In this document: positions 34,864-45,633 of the stretch, in pieces
Layout of the letters: each line of letters starts with the position of its first letter
Numbering within the stretch: position 1 is the first letter of the stretch
DNA from: Simmondsia chinensis
Taxonomy: Eukaryota; Streptophyta; Magnoliopsida; Caryophyllales; Simmondsiaceae
Length of the DNA: 64,000 bases
Direction: 5' to 3'
NCBI GenBank assembly: GCA_018398585.1
Contig: JAGTTD010000001.1
Location: 15,378,501 to 15,442,500 of the forward strand
Notes under the pieces: model-generated
What the model was told of the DNA's origin: nothing
Database searches by the model: none
What the model saw: only the letters and a program-made list of their open reading frames with translations
Translations under genes and position numbers: made by a program

Positions 34864-36365
34864 CGGGTGCTCTATCTCTCTCTCTCTTTATCTATCTATA
34901 ATATAAATCAATATTCATAATTATTATCCATTTATTTCTTAAACTCACCATTAGATCCCACAAGTATCGAGTTTTGCTATTCTAGAAGACATTATTACAA
35001 TCAATGCCTAAGCGTTTGGTTTTCTTGTTACAATTTGGCCATGAGGCATGGTTAAATTCATTTTTTTTCAATGTCTACACTGACCATACTTGAATGTGCT
35101 ATGTTTTTGGGTAGCAGGCTAACTCTGACTTGTCAAAGGGAAACATACACGTTGGTAATGCCTGGGAAGTTGTTTCTAATATGATAGCATAGGGATGAAC
35201 CATCGGCCAAGATCCCATGAACAAGGCTAAAGCATTTGATGAGAAGCATCAATTGACCGCTAGTGCATCTACTAAGGTTATTTCTTTTGACGGGAGAGTC
35301 AGATTGATGGAGAAACTAACTGTTGGAATTACAGTGGTCAATGAGAAAGTGAAATCCATTGATCAAAGGCTCCAAGTCTCTAATAAGGGGCAATGGTGGC
35401 ATTCCTGGCAGCAAAGCAAAAACTAAATGATACTCTGTTGGCTGTTAAATCAATCAGGTACAAGATCTTATTCCTTATTGTATTGAGCATTTCAACCTAT
35501 TCTCATCTCATACTGTAATGACAAGTTTACAATGTTGTCCAATACAAAAATTTTAAATGAAGCAATTTCATTACAAGAAGACTGCAACACTTCTACACTT
35601 AATAAGTTTGTTGATTCCACTAGGAGAGGACTGTGTGTTTCCCCCTTGTGCATGCATATCAAACTTTTTGTCTCTATGAAAGGGTGCAATGCCAAGACAT
35701 CCTAAGATGTCATCTATTATAGTTGATACTTTTGCGCTTGCACTCCATCCTTAAGAGTTCTAATGGGTTTTACTTTGAGTGTTGGCAGCTCGTAAGATCA
35801 GCTAAATGAATCTTAGTAAAATGATACGCCGAAGATGCTCTACCTTGGCTAACAAACAAAACCTTCCTTTCTCATCCAAGGTTTCGATATAAAATATTGT
35901 GCATGAAATTTACTTGATTTTTTAATGTGATCCTCCATCATATTTAGGTTATTCTATTTCGCATTTATGTTCTCATCTTTTTTTTCCTAGTTTACAGTCT
36001 ATTGCTTGTAACAGATTGGACAAGTAGGAAGAGAGACTTTATTATAATGTTACTTTGTAGTTTAGAGTTATCGGTTTGGTATTTCTATATGATATAGGAG
36101 TGAGACTTAGTACATCTCAGCCACCTCAAAGAACACAATATGGATGCCTTTACTTGCCTGCCATTTTACCCAATGACTAGAATATGTTGAAAATTTGAAT
36201 TGTTGATATTGATTTTGTGGCAATATCAATCAGTTGCTTTGACCAAACTCTTACTTGATCTTGGATCAGGTATGGGACTGCATGAGCAGCTTCGTTGAAT
36301 GGCGCTTTTAGCAAGGTAGTAGTCAAGTTGCTAGTTTAAAAATGAAGGAGAGGTTCCATAAACAT
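34200..36365 (+). pseudogene. BPA1-like (RRM protein, binding partner of ACD11) pseudogene, copy 1
   Basis: Exon-like blocks with introns kept. The RRM end HFIGGTLMDQNVTIFARENY lies at 34629-34688. The exon at about 35119-35458 reads KAKAFDEKHQLTASAS, ITVVNEKVKSIDQRLQVSNK and ends CAG|GTACAAG like a splice donor. A C-terminal SLNGAFSKV-type piece is at about 36286-36350 with frameshifts. In the BPA1 family this corresponds to the region after the RRM. Stops in the second exon ('MIA-stop-G-stop') and loss of the N-terminal RRM make it dead. Retained introns point to segmental duplication, not retrocopying. Confidence 0.7.
34820..34862. repeat. Poly-C tract (43 C) in an intron of copy 1
   Basis: An uninterrupted run of 43 C, followed by GCGGGTGC and a CT repeat. 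It replaces sequence that copies 2 and 3 still have downstream of the 'GCTGCAAGCACA' block. The length may be wrong in the assembly. Confidence 0.9.
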
Positions 36366-36578
36366 AGATATTTTTGGCTAAAACAAAAGGCTCAAGGAAC
36401 GTAGCAGCAAAGTGTACAAAATAACAGAAATGTAAGATAAAGAACCCACCTTTATATTCAGATTTCACACTGCTGTATGGAACTTCTTCTTCATTTTGGA
36501 GCTAGTAACCGGACCAGCTTTTGCTGCCTTGCTAAAAGCACAATTTAGCCAAGCTACTCCTACAGTCATATACCTGAT

Positions 36579-37152
36579 TAGAGGTGACCAGTGGGCCGAG
36601 TTGGGCCGGTGTGCTTGGCCCGGCACGGCCCTCTACTGTAGTGGGCGGGACCATGGGGCCAAAAAAATTGGGGCAGGCCCGGCCTGGCCTGAGCCCGGAC
36701 CTGTTTGGTTTTTTTATTATTATTATATATGTATATATATTAATTTTACCTAATAAAATTACAAAAAAAATTGTAGCTTACATGATAATGGTGAACTTTA
36801 TATGTTAAAGGTATGGGGTTCAAATCCCACTAGTGTCAATTTTGTATCAAAGTTTTGTCATTTTTTTGTAGAGTATGTTAAATTATTTTCATACCCAATA
36901 AAATTACAAAAAAATTCTAGCTCACATGGTAATAAAGATGCTTTGCATGCTAAAGGGGTGGGATTCGAATCCCGTTAGTGTCATTTTTTGTAAAATTTTC
37001 AAGATTAAAAAAAAAGTTGGGAGTGGGACCGGGCTCATGCCCAGGCCGGGCTGAGCCCCCAAGGCCGGGACCCAGGCCCGGCCCGGTTTAGCCTGCTACA
37101 GTAGTGGGTCCTGGGTCCGGCCCTAGCCCAGCCCGGCCCATGGCCACCTCTA
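36579..37152. mobile_element. Non-autonomous hAT element with two tRNA-like modules
   Basis: Ends TAGAGGTGACCAGTGGGCC and GGCCCATGGCCACCTCTA, with the 8-bp duplication TACCTGAT/TGCCTGAT (36571-36578, 37153-37160). Same family as the element at 7721, but 574 bp. It holds two copies of the tRNA-like core (about 36773-36838 and 36917-36982), each with a box A-like 'TAGCTYACATGRTAAT' and box B-like 'GGRTTCRAATCCC'. It interrupts BPA1-like copy 2. No transposase. Confidence 0.85.
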
Positions 37153-37785
37153 TGCCTGATTGTCCAAGAAACTGATGGACGCTGCCCCAAACTCAATATG
37201 ACAATGAACAACTCAAATTTTCAACAGATTCTGGGGATTAAAAAAAATGGCAACCAAGTGTAAAAGCCATCCATATTGTGCATTTTGAGGCGGCAAGATG
37301 TACCAAGTCTTGCGCTATATCATATAGAAATAGAAAACCATGAACTATAAGCTGTAAAGTACCATTATCATAAAGTCTGACCTCCTACTTGTCCAATTTG
37401 TTACAAGCAATCAATTATAATCTTAGGGAAAAAACATGAGAACATAAATGTAAAATAGAATAACTTAAATACAACACATTAAAAAATTAGGTGTTATCAA
37501 AACCCTTAATGAGGAAGGAAGGTTTTGTTCGTTAGTCAATGGTGAGCATCTTCGGTTTATGTACTTTTTAAGATTCATTTAGCTAACCTTATAAGTTGCC
37601 AACAACAAAACCCAACAGAACTCTAAATGATGGAGTGCAAGGGAAAAAGTAGCACTACAATAGATGACATCTTAGAATGTCTTCGCGTCAAACCCTTCCA
37701 TAGAGAGAAAAAGCTTGATATGCATGCATATGGGGAAACACTTGGTTCTCTCCCTATGCAATCGACAAACTAAAGTGTAGAAGTG

Positions 37786-38176
37786 TGTTATGAATCATTA
37801 GATTTTGATAGTAATGTTGGGTTGTATCTTCGGTTAGAGGTTCCTTTGTTGAGTTGTAATTGAGTTGTAATATTTCAAATGTTAGTTGAGGGAAGGTTGG
37901 CACTTTAGGGAGTTTGGTTGGTCAAGCCGAGTCAAACTTGGCTGCTGTGCTGTAAGTCGGTTAAGGTAGTTGGCTAGGTTCAATGTTTCCAATTGTGTAT
38001 AAATAGGCTCTTAAGCTTGTAATTCATCATTCAATGAATAGAAATCAGAATTCCTTTTGGAATTTCTCTCTCTTTTCTCATCTCCTTCTCTATTTCTCAT
38101 CCCCTTTCACTTCTCTTCTCATCTTAACTCTTTCTTCTACAAGGTTAGACTTTTAATTTCGAATTGGAAGCTAACA
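37786..38176 (+). repeat. 5' LTR of the chromovirus
   Basis: 391 bp. TATAAATA at 37998-38005. It lacks 24 bp that the 3' LTR has (43281-43304), which include the E2F-type palindrome. The deletion is bounded by a TGT direct repeat. Confidence 0.95.
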
Positions 38177-38178
38177 AT

Positions 38179-38190
38179 TGGTATCAGAGC
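38179..38190 (+). other. Primer-binding site of the chromovirus
   Basis: TGGTATCAGAGC lies two bases after the 5' LTR and is complementary to initiator-Met tRNA. Confidence 0.95.
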
Positions 38191-38241
38191 TGGTTCAAGC
38201 AATCAATTGATTGATTGAGGCTGGCAAAAGCAAAGAAAAAC

Positions 38242-38832
38242 ATGATCGAAGGTGTTAGAACCAGATCAGGAGCTGGAGGAGCAAATGCATATGGTCCGGA
38301 TACTTATGCTGCTGCGGTTGCGGGTCTTGGTGCAGATGCAACAATTGATCACCACCGGGATCTATATGACAAGTTCGAGCAGCTAAATGCTAAGTTCGAT
38401 CAGCAATATGTCGAGTTTAAGCAGCAAAATGTCAACATTCAGCAGCAGAATGACAACATTCAGCAGTTGATAAGGATGCAGCAGCAGTTTATGGAAAAGG
38501 AAACGAATAAGGAAAATCGGTTGCAACAAATTGAAGAGAAGATTGTAAAATTGCAAGATCAGGTTAATAAGCAAGGAGAATTAAGTGTTAATGCAATCTT
38601 GAAGCCTGCGAGTCAGATCTTTCATTCGGTTGAAGCAGATCAGCAGCAAAGCAAGGCAGACAGAATTGAAGAAGTGTGCATGACTCGAGGAAAGACTCCG
38701 ATATTGCAACCTGACGTAGGACCTTCAATTCACATCAGATCAGCTGAGAATCAACCTTTGCAACCTGAAATTGATGTAGATAATCATATGATCGAGCTTC
38801 AGGACAAGTACATTGCAGACCAGAAGCTTTGA
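38242..38832 (+). pseudogene. Chromovirus gag, N-terminal part (coiled coil)
   Basis: ATG at 38242 starts MIEGVRTRSGAGG. Heptad-like Gln/Asn-rich sequence follows (about residues 40-115, repeated 'QQQN.NIQQ' and 'QQIEEKIVKLQDQV'), a coiled coil probably used for capsid assembly. The frame ends at 38830-38832 and gag resumes in another frame at about 38942, so it is broken by a frameshift. Confidence 0.75.
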
Positions 38833-38941
38833 ATGCAGACCTCAATGTCAGGCCACAGAATTCAATTATGCAGCGCAGAGTTGAAATGGATGAGTTCGAT
38901 CATCTTGACAGACCTCTGATTGACATTACCAACATAGGTCA

Positions 38942-40039
38942 GTGAGTAATGACAACACATCTGGTGGTAGGAGTGGTAATTACAGGCAGTCAAGAGTGGA
39001 AATAGATCCTTTTGATGGTAGGCAACCGGAATCATGGCTAAGGAGGTGTGATCGGTATTTTCTGTATTATAATATACTTGAAGAGGAAAAGCTCCAACTA
39101 GCCGCAATACACTTACATGGAGATCATGAAGTGTGGTATTATAGTTTATTGAAGAGTAAACCTCATCTTTATTGGGGCCAATTCGTAGAAGAAATGTGTG
39201 AACGTTATGGAGAAAGTGAATCAACGGATGTTGTGGATAGCTTTAACAAGTTGTCCCAAACTTCAACCGTGAGAGAGTATATGATCAGATTTGAGAACTT
39301 AAGAGCTAACTTGCTGTCAGTTTTGTCCATAGCTCCCGAGGATGAATCTTATTATGTTTCATGCTTTGTAAGTGGATGGAAGCCAAGGATCAAGAATATG
39401 GTGAAAGCCATTAGTCCTAAGACTTTGTCAAGTGCTTACAACAAGGAAAAATTGATTGAAGCTACTCAAGTTCAACCAAGTGATAAGAATAAGCAGCACG
39501 GCAGCAAGTTTAGGCCACAGCAGAGAACTAGTTCTGGTTCTGGTTCTGGTTTTAAGCGAGCTGTTGACAAGAGTTCATTGAGGTTATGCTTTCGTTGTAA
39601 TCAACCATATCATCCTGGTCATAGGTGCAAATCTCAAGCACTAATGTGTGCAAGGGGGTCCCGTGCTGATGCTGATTCTGGCAGTGATCATGCTGATGCA
39701 GAAAATGACAGTGCAGGCTTTACTTCGCAAGAGGAATTGAGTGATGATGAAGTGGAGATATCAATGGAGGCTTTGACCGGTAGTGGAGCTCATAATACCA
39801 TCAAAATCAGAGGCAGGGCTGGAAAACACTCCATCATTGTCCTTATTGATAGTGGGAGTACACATAGTTTTATTGATCCAAAGTTGATTAAGAAGGTAAA
39901 GCATGTAGTGACAAAGACTCACCCCTTGGCGGTGATGGTGGCTGATGGCAACTCCTTAAACAAGATCATCAATTCACCTTTGATTTTAGAGTTCTTCCCT
40001 TGGGAGGTTGCGATATGGTGCTCGGGGTGGATTGGATGA
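38942..40039 (+). pseudogene. Chromovirus gag core, zinc knuckle and protease
   Basis: The open frame starts without ATG and continues gag. Retrotransposon gag domain at residues about 20-180 (DPFDGRQPESWLRRCDRYF, HGDHEVWYYSLL). CCHC-type knuckle CFRCNQPYHPGHRC near residue 216. Aspartic protease active site LIDSGSTHSFID near residue 300. The protease end (CDMVLGVDWMRTFNPVVFDF, about 40009-40068) lies in the next frame, so a frameshift falls within the protease. The knuckle binds element RNA; the protease would process the polyprotein. Confidence 0.9.
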
Positions 40040-40196
40040 GAACCTTCAACCCGGTTGTGTTTGATTTTGATAAAATGACCATGGCATTTGAGGTTCATGG
40101 AACCAAAGTATCCTTGCAAGGCATATCAGAGGAAGCTCAGCTCAAGTTGATTGATGGTAAACGTGTGCAAGATGGAATCAAGAAGAAGGCAATGCA

Positions 40197-40742
40197 ATGG
40201 ATTGGGCATTTGTTCATGGTATCTGCGGTGGAGTTGCAGCAGGACATTCAACCAGAAGTTCAGACTTAGTGGAAGAATTTGAGGACATTTTTGAGCAACC
40301 TAAGAGTCTTCCTCCTCAAAGGAGTGTGGACCATGCCATTCCCTTGCGTGCAAATGCTGATCTGGTCAAGATCAGGCCATATCGGTATGCTCATGGCCAA
40401 AAGACAGAAATTGAGAGGCAAGTTGAGGAGCTTCTTCACATGATTTTTATTAGACCAAGCCATAGTCCTTTTGCTTCACCTGTGATCCTTGTGAAGAAGA
40501 AAGATGGCTCGGCTAGAATGTGCATTGACTATCAACGGTTAAATGCCTTGACAGCGAAGGATAAGTTTCCCATTCCCTTCATTGATGATTTGCTTGATGA
40601 GTTACATGGAGCATGCTACTTCTCTAAGCTTGATTTGAGGCAAGGTTATCATCAAATCAGAGTTCTCGAGCCGGATATCTACAAGACTGCTTTTCAGACA
40701 CATCATGGCATTTCGAGTTTGTTATTATGCCTTTCGGCCTAA
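40197..40742 (+). pseudogene. Chromovirus reverse transcriptase, N-terminal half
   Basis: Carries the RPYRYAHGQKTEIE region, PFASPVILVKKKDGSARMC, DYQRLNALTAKDKFPIP and FSKLDLRQGYHQIRV, the standard fingers/palm motifs of Ty3/gypsy reverse transcriptase including the first catalytic Asp (KLDL). A one-base loss near 40710 shifts the frame just before the MPFGLTNA motif. Confidence 0.9.
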
Positions 40743-41374
40743 CAAACGCTATGGCCACTTTTCAAGCGGCCATGAATGATGTTTTCAAACCTTTTCTGAG
40801 GAGATCGGTGCTCGTTTTCTTCGATGACATACTGATTTACAGCTCCACTTATGAAGCTCACCTCACTCACCTCAGACAAGTCTTTGTAGTGATGCGGCAA
40901 CACAAGTTCTTTGCGAAATTGTCCAAGTGTTCGTTTGCTCAAACCAAGCTAGAGTATTTGGGTCATGTTATCTCACAAGAGGGAGTTTCCACCGACCCTA
41001 CTAAGATCCAAGCGATGCAAGATTGGCCAATTCTGATCACCTTGAAGCAATTGAGAGGTTTTTTGGGATTGACAGGGTATTATAGGAAATTCATTAAAGG
41101 TTATGGTTCTATTTCCAAACCTTTAACAGAACTCTTGAAGAAGGATACTTTTACATGGAATGAGAGGTTTCAGGCTACATTTGAAGCTCTTAAGTCCGCT
41201 ATGTGTGCTGCACCAGTGTTGGCAATGCCAAACTTTACCGAAAGCTTTGTTTTGGAGACCGATGCAAGTGGTACTGGTATAGGGGCTATTCTTTCTCAAC
41301 ATGGAAGGCCTATTGCTTATTTGAGCCAAACTCTTAGTCCAAAGCATCAAGCTATGTCGACCTATGAGAAATAA
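40727..41374 (+). pseudogene. Chromovirus reverse transcriptase C-terminal half and RNase H start
   Basis: MPFGLTNAMATFQAAMNDVF, then the catalytic FFDDILIYS (the YxDD box with F for Y), then LEYLGHVISQEGV and LRGFLGLTGYYRKFIKGYG. RNase H begins with LETDASGTGIGAILSQ. The frame ends at a stop where EKEY is expected (GAA to TAA-type change at 41372-41374). Same frame as the next block. Confidence 0.9.
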
Positions 41375-41923
41375 TATCTAACAATTCTCTTAGCCGTGGA
41401 AAAATGGAGGCATTATTTGGAGGGTCACAAGTTCATCATTCGAATGGATCATCAAAGCCTCAAGCATCTCCTTGAGCAAAAGATTGTGACAAGAATTCAA
41501 AAGAAAGGCCTTATGAAGATGCTTGGCCATGATTATGACATTGAGTATAGAAGAGGCAAGGAGAACGTGGCTGCCGCTGTTCTTTCTAGAAAATTTGAAG
41601 GTGCTGACAGTGGGCATTGCAGTGCTTTATCCATGGTGGTTCCTTCATGGATGAAAGAGATTTACAAGACATATGAGGGTGATTCTTTTGCCCAAGATTG
41701 TGTTGCTACTGCTCTTGTGAATGGTGTAGAAAAATGCAATCCGGATGCTGATATATTTGTGCAGAGAGGTCTGATCAGAAGCTGTGGCAAGCTATACATT
41801 GGTTCAGCAATTGAATTGAGGAATCAGATAATACAAGCCTCTCATGATGCATCTTGGAGAGGCCATGCCGGTGTTAAGGCACGTATCAAAGGGTTAAAGC
41901 GTACTTTACTTGGCCAAGCATGA
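41375..41923 (+). pseudogene. Chromovirus RNase H end and integrase zinc-binding part
   Basis: VEKWRHYLEGHKFIIRMDHQ carries the RNase H DHQSLK motif. It continues to KENVAAAVLSR, where the usual D of DALSR is changed to V. The following segment to 41923 holds the start of the integrase HHCC region (HDASWRGHAGVKAR). A frameshift at about 41920 separates it from the integrase core. Confidence 0.85.
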
Positions 41924-42606
41924 AAAAAGAAGTGAGTGAGTATGTGAAGGCTTGTGAAGTATGTCAACAAACGAAGTTGGGAGATCATCGTTATAAGGGT
42001 CTACTTCAACCACTCCCTATTCCCGATGGAGCATGGATCAACATTAGCATGGATTTCATTGAGAGATTGCCGAGGTCTGAAGGCAAGGAGGTTATATGGG
42101 TAGTGGTGGATCGTTTCACCAAGTATAGCCACCTCATTGTCCTTGCTCGAACTGTTACCGCTGAAAAATTGGCAAGGATCTTCCTTGACAACATTTACAA
42201 ATTACATGGATTGCCTCAATCCATTGTGTCAGATCGAGACAAGATTTTCACAAGCACATTCTGGAGGGAGTTGTTCAAATTGATGGGTACTACATTGGCA
42301 CTTAGTTCCTCTTATCATCCTCAAACGGATGGTCAAACCGAACGAGTCAACCAATGTGTAGAGCAATACCTTCGGAGTATGGTTTTCTTAAGGCCCAAGG
42401 AGTGGAATCATTGGCTTTCTTTGGCGGAGTTTTGGTTCAACACTCACTTCCATACATCAATTGGCACTTCACCTTTCCAAGCTTTGTATGGCTATCCTCC
42501 TCCTTCACCAATGCTGCTGCAACAACCGGGTGGGACTGATTCTGCAGCAATGGATTTAGTGCAGCACAGGAGACATTTTGTGCAAGTGCTTAAGGATAAT
42601 CTCTAA
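41920..42606 (+). pseudogene. Chromovirus integrase core
   Basis: CEVCQQTK completes the zinc finger. The DDE catalytic core follows: SMDFIERLP, then VSDRDKIFTSTFW, then SSSYHPQTDGQTERVNQCVE. All three acidic catalytic residues appear present. A stop at 42604-42606 interrupts the frame before the C-terminal domain, which continues in the same frame. Confidence 0.9.
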
Positions 42607-43083
42607 CAAGCTCGAGCACGAATGAAATTTTATGCCGACAAAAAGAGGGTAGACAAAAGCTATGAAGTTGGAGACATGGTCTACCTTAAATTACAACCGT
42701 ATAGACATTCTTCTTTGGCTGTCGGGCGAAATGTCAAGCTAATTGCTCGTTTCTTTGGCCCATACAAACTCTTGGAGAAAATTGGCAATGTTGCATACAA
42801 GCTTGACTTAACTTCACATTCATACATTCATCCGGTGTTCCATGTTTCCCTACTTCAAAAGCAGGTCAAGAAAGGTGCTGAAGTTGCTCGAAAGCCACCT
42901 GATGCAGAATCTAATGGCATGCTGCTGCTGCAACCGGTTGCTGTTAGAGGCCGGAGAACGCCGCAGAATGATCAAGGTGCAGTGCAAGAAGTGCTAGTGC
43001 AATGGAGCAACTTGAGCAAGAGCTTGGTGACTTGGAAAAATTGCAATTTCTTGAAGAGTCAATTCCCAAATTTTACTCCTTGA
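42607..43083 (+). pseudogene. Chromovirus integrase C-terminus and chromodomain-like end
   Basis: KLIARFFGPYKLLEKIGNVAY and HPVFHVSLL are the GPY/F module. A variable linker follows, then VLVQWSNLSKSLVTWKNCNF and QFPNFTP, a chromodomain-like end (VLVQW..L...TWE...L...FP.F). Chromodomains steer insertion toward certain chromatin. It ends at 43081-43083, 29 bp before the 3' LTR. I did not fix the clade. Confidence 0.9.
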
Positions 43084-43112
43084 GGACAAGAAGTTTCTCA
43101 AGAGGGAGGGAA

Positions 43113-43527
43113 TGTTATGAATCATTAGATTTTGATTGTAATGTTGGGTTGTATCTTCGGTTAGAGGTTCCTTTGTTGAGTTGTAATTGAGTTGTAATAT
43201 TTCAAATGTTAGTTGAGGGAAGGTTGGCGCTTTAGGGACTTCGGTTGGTCAAGCCGAGTCAAACTTGGCTGCTGTGCTGTTTTTTGGCGCCAAAATATCC
43301 TTGTAAGTCGGTTAAGGTAGTTGGCTAGGTTCAATGTTTCCAATTGTGTATAAATAGGCTCTTAAGCTTGTAATTCATCATTCAATGAATAGAAATCAGA
43401 ATTCCTTTTGGAATTTCTCTCTCTTTTCTCATCTCCTTCTCTATTTCTCATCCCCTTTTACTTCTCTTCTCATCTTAACTCTTTCTTCGACAAGGTTAGA
43501 CTTTCAATTTCGAATTGGAAGCTAACA
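43113..43527 (+). repeat. 3' LTR of the chromovirus
   Basis: 415 bp, preceded by the purine tract AGAGGGAGGGAA (43101-43112). TATAAATA at 43349-43356. It holds the palindrome TTTTGGCGCCAAAA (43282-43295) missing from the 5' LTR. Confidence 0.95.
43282..43295. promoter_or_regulatory. E2F-type palindrome in the chromovirus 3' LTR
   Basis: TTTTGGCGCCAAAA is a perfect 14-bp palindrome and matches the published E2F site consensus TTTSSCGC on both strands. It lies 67 bp upstream of the TATA box. A 12-bp version (TTTTGGCGCCAA) is in the solo LTR at 18853-18864. Binding is inferred. Confidence 0.6.
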
Positions 43528-44230
43528 AAGTGTTTGCAGTCTTCTTGTAATGAATTGCTGCATTATGAGTTTATATTGGATGTCATTACAAACTTATCAA
43601 TATAGTATGAGATGAGAATAGGTTGACATGTTCAATACAATAAGGAATAAGATTTTGTACTTGCTTAATTTAACTATTGATCTAATATCATTTAGTTTCC
43701 ACTCTACTACCATCGCCTTATTTGAGACTTAAGCCTTTGATCTACGTAACTCACTTTCTCATTGACTACTGAAATTCCAAAATTTAGTTTGTTTGTCAAT
43801 CCATATATCATGTCAAAAGAAATATCATTGTCTGATGCACTAGTGGTCAATTGATGCTTCTCATCAAATGCTTTAGCCTTGTTCATGACATCTTGCCCGA
43901 TGACTGATCCTTTTACTATCATATTGGAAACAACTTCGTGGGCTTTACTAACGTATACGTTTCCATTTGACAAGTCAGATTTAGTTTGTTACCACACAAA
44001 TAACACATTCAGGTCATCTAAACATATACAAAGAAACGAAGCAAATATGCTACAAGAGGAATGGTCAACATAGACATTGAATGAATGAATTTGACCACGC
44101 CTCATGGCCAAGTTGTAACAAGAAAACCAAAGGCTTAGGCATTGATTATAAGCATGTCCTCTATGAAAGAAGAACTCGATATTTGTGGTACCTGATGGTG
44201 AGTCCATGAAATAAATGCATAATAAATATG

Positions 44231-44252
44231 AATATATATATATATATATATG
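44231..44252. repeat. (AT)n microsatellite in an intron of copy 2
   Basis: A run of about ten AT units followed by GCGCAGAAAGAGAGAGGG. It sits where copy 1 has its poly-C tract. Confidence 0.85.
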
Positions 44253-44751
44253 CGCAGAAAGAGAGAGGGAGGGGCTGACCTCGACATTTGGTGAGACATC
44301 CCCATCATAGGCTGTGCTTGCAGCATTCGCAACCATTCTTACTTCCTAAATAAGACCCTATAGATAACCAGAATATTTACATCAATTCCACGATAAGGTT
44401 GATGAAATTACTGAAATTTGGGCTCTTGGAATATAAGTTTCCACCGGAAAAATTGTCACAATCTGATCCACAAGGGTTGCCTCTTGCAAAGTGCGCAAAA
44501 TCAATAGAGCATAAGTTATATAGCCACAGGGGTTCTTACATGGCATGATAAGGTGACAAGAATGTGGTACAAGTTAGCCCATGGCAAAGCACAAAAATAA
44601 AACTTAATTGAAGCTCACCATAATATGCATAAGAAACGCACTAATACAAAATGCAAAATTGTAACTAATACATAAACAACTAAAGGATAAACAAAAAGAA
44701 CCTCAAGTAAAAGCAGAACTACTTTAAACAGGAAGTATGACTTATACTAAG

Positions 44752-44814
44752 GCTTTGTTTGGAATTAGGAAAATGAAAATGCTCCCTAAATTTTCTTGAT
44801 CCCAAACAAAGCCA
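44752..44814. repeat. 63-bp inverted repeat, GGCTTTGTTTGG ends
   Basis: AGGCTTTGTTTGGAA...CCCAAACAAAGCCAT forms a near-complete hairpin with a 35-40 bp centre. The equivalent spot in copies 1 and 3 carries only one end of this motif followed by longer sequence. It may be an internally deleted MITE or a gene-family sequence that happens to fold. Confidence 0.45.
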
Positions 44815-44830
44815 TAGAGTAAGAGATGAG

Positions 44831-45095
44831 CATAATTAAATAGCAAATATCAGTCCTGGCCCACTTGGATACATAAATGTGACAATTCTGTTGTATCTTC
44901 AATTTGACAACAAAATGAGGGAGAATAAAGTGTGAAGAAAAAGAAGTATCCAGGGAGAGAAGAAGAAGAATATAACGAGAGGGGCAGAAGAGAATTAAGA
45001 AAGAAATTGTAAATTTACGTTAATCATTTTCATCATTTAACTTACAAATGAGATCAATAATCATTATATAAGCAGAATAAATGAGCTTAGTGGCA
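44831..45095. other. Spacer between BPA1-like copy 2 and a Copia element
   Basis: AT-rich with purine-rich runs; no open frame recognised. Confidence 0.5.
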
Positions 45096-45100
45096 GTTAC

Positions 45101-45620
45101 TGTGTGGAAAAACTCAACTTCCAATATACAATCGGAATTAAATACTATGACAATACGAGAAGTAAATGAACTAAAAGAGAAAAGAAACAAATGACATAAG
45201 GATTTACATGGAAACCCCTCTACAATCGAGAGGGGAGAAAATCACTGGCGAAGATTGGAGCTTTTATTATTGAATCGAAAAAAAGAATTACAATCACTCC
45301 TTTTTTCTCTGTCTCTCACTCTTTTGGTGCGGCGCCGCAGGGGAACTCTTAAAGAAAGAAATTGGATTTATACCGGACGAACCCTACGTCACTATATATA
45401 CACGCGTGAAAACACGGCTCCCGATTGATCGGGGAGTCCCAATCGATCGGGGTCTCGATCGATAGGGGTCTCGATCGATCGATGATCGATCGGCGCTGCT
45501 ACGGCTTCAGATCCTTAACTTTGCTTATCTGCCCAATCGTTCGGTACTTCCCCCGATCGATCGCAACCCTCACGGCCTCCTCACTTATTTTCTAAGGAAT
45601 TTTGAGACATTTTCCTAACA
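45101..45620 (-). repeat. 3' LTR of the Copia, with expanded CGATCGAT palindromes
   Basis: 520 bp. The CGATCGAT-type repeat field (about 45424-45495) is 44 bp longer than in the other LTR. On the minus strand a TATATATA box (about 45393-45400) is followed by TGACGTAG. Confidence 0.9.
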
Positions 45621-45633
45621 AATCTCCACCTTG

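Larger units (their letters stand above)
37786..43527 (+). mobile_element. Full-length Gypsy chromovirus (5.7 kb)
   Basis: LTRs 37786-38176 and 43113-43527 begin TGTTATGAATC and end GCTAACA. A perfect 5-bp duplication AAGTG (37781-37785, 43528-43532) shows one insertion event, into BPA1-like copy 2. Priming site, gag, protease, reverse transcriptase, RNase H, integrase and a chromodomain-like end follow in Gypsy order. The two LTRs differ by only about eight substitutions by eye plus one 24-bp deletion, so the insertion is fairly recent, yet the coding region has several frameshifts. Confidence 0.95.
36366..44830 (-). pseudogene. BPA1-like pseudogene, copy 2, split by hAT and Gypsy insertions
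   Basis: Three segments (36366-36578, 37153-37785, 43528-44830) join into one minus-strand gene copy once the two insertions are removed. RRM end about 44560-44400 (ATLVDQIVTIFPVETYIP). Exon 44336-44280 (MVANAASTAYDGDVSPNVE). Exon 43973-43707 (SKAHEVVSNMIVKGSVIGQD then NKAKAFDEKHQLTTSASD). C-terminus 36570-36490 (VAWLNCAFSKAAKAG). It abuts copy 1 tail to tail near 36365. It is the best preserved copy over the middle exon, but the splice acceptor AG seen in copy 1 is lost. Confidence 0.7.

Noticed and set aside
36496..36808. Overlapping short proteins ending in Ile/Tyr-rich stretches
   Set aside because: They are read from the GC-rich end and AT-rich core of the hAT element, in two frames at once.
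36773..36982. Two tRNA genes
   Set aside because: Box A- and B-like sequences are present but no cloverleaf with paired acceptor and anticodon stems can be drawn, and they sit inside a hAT element.
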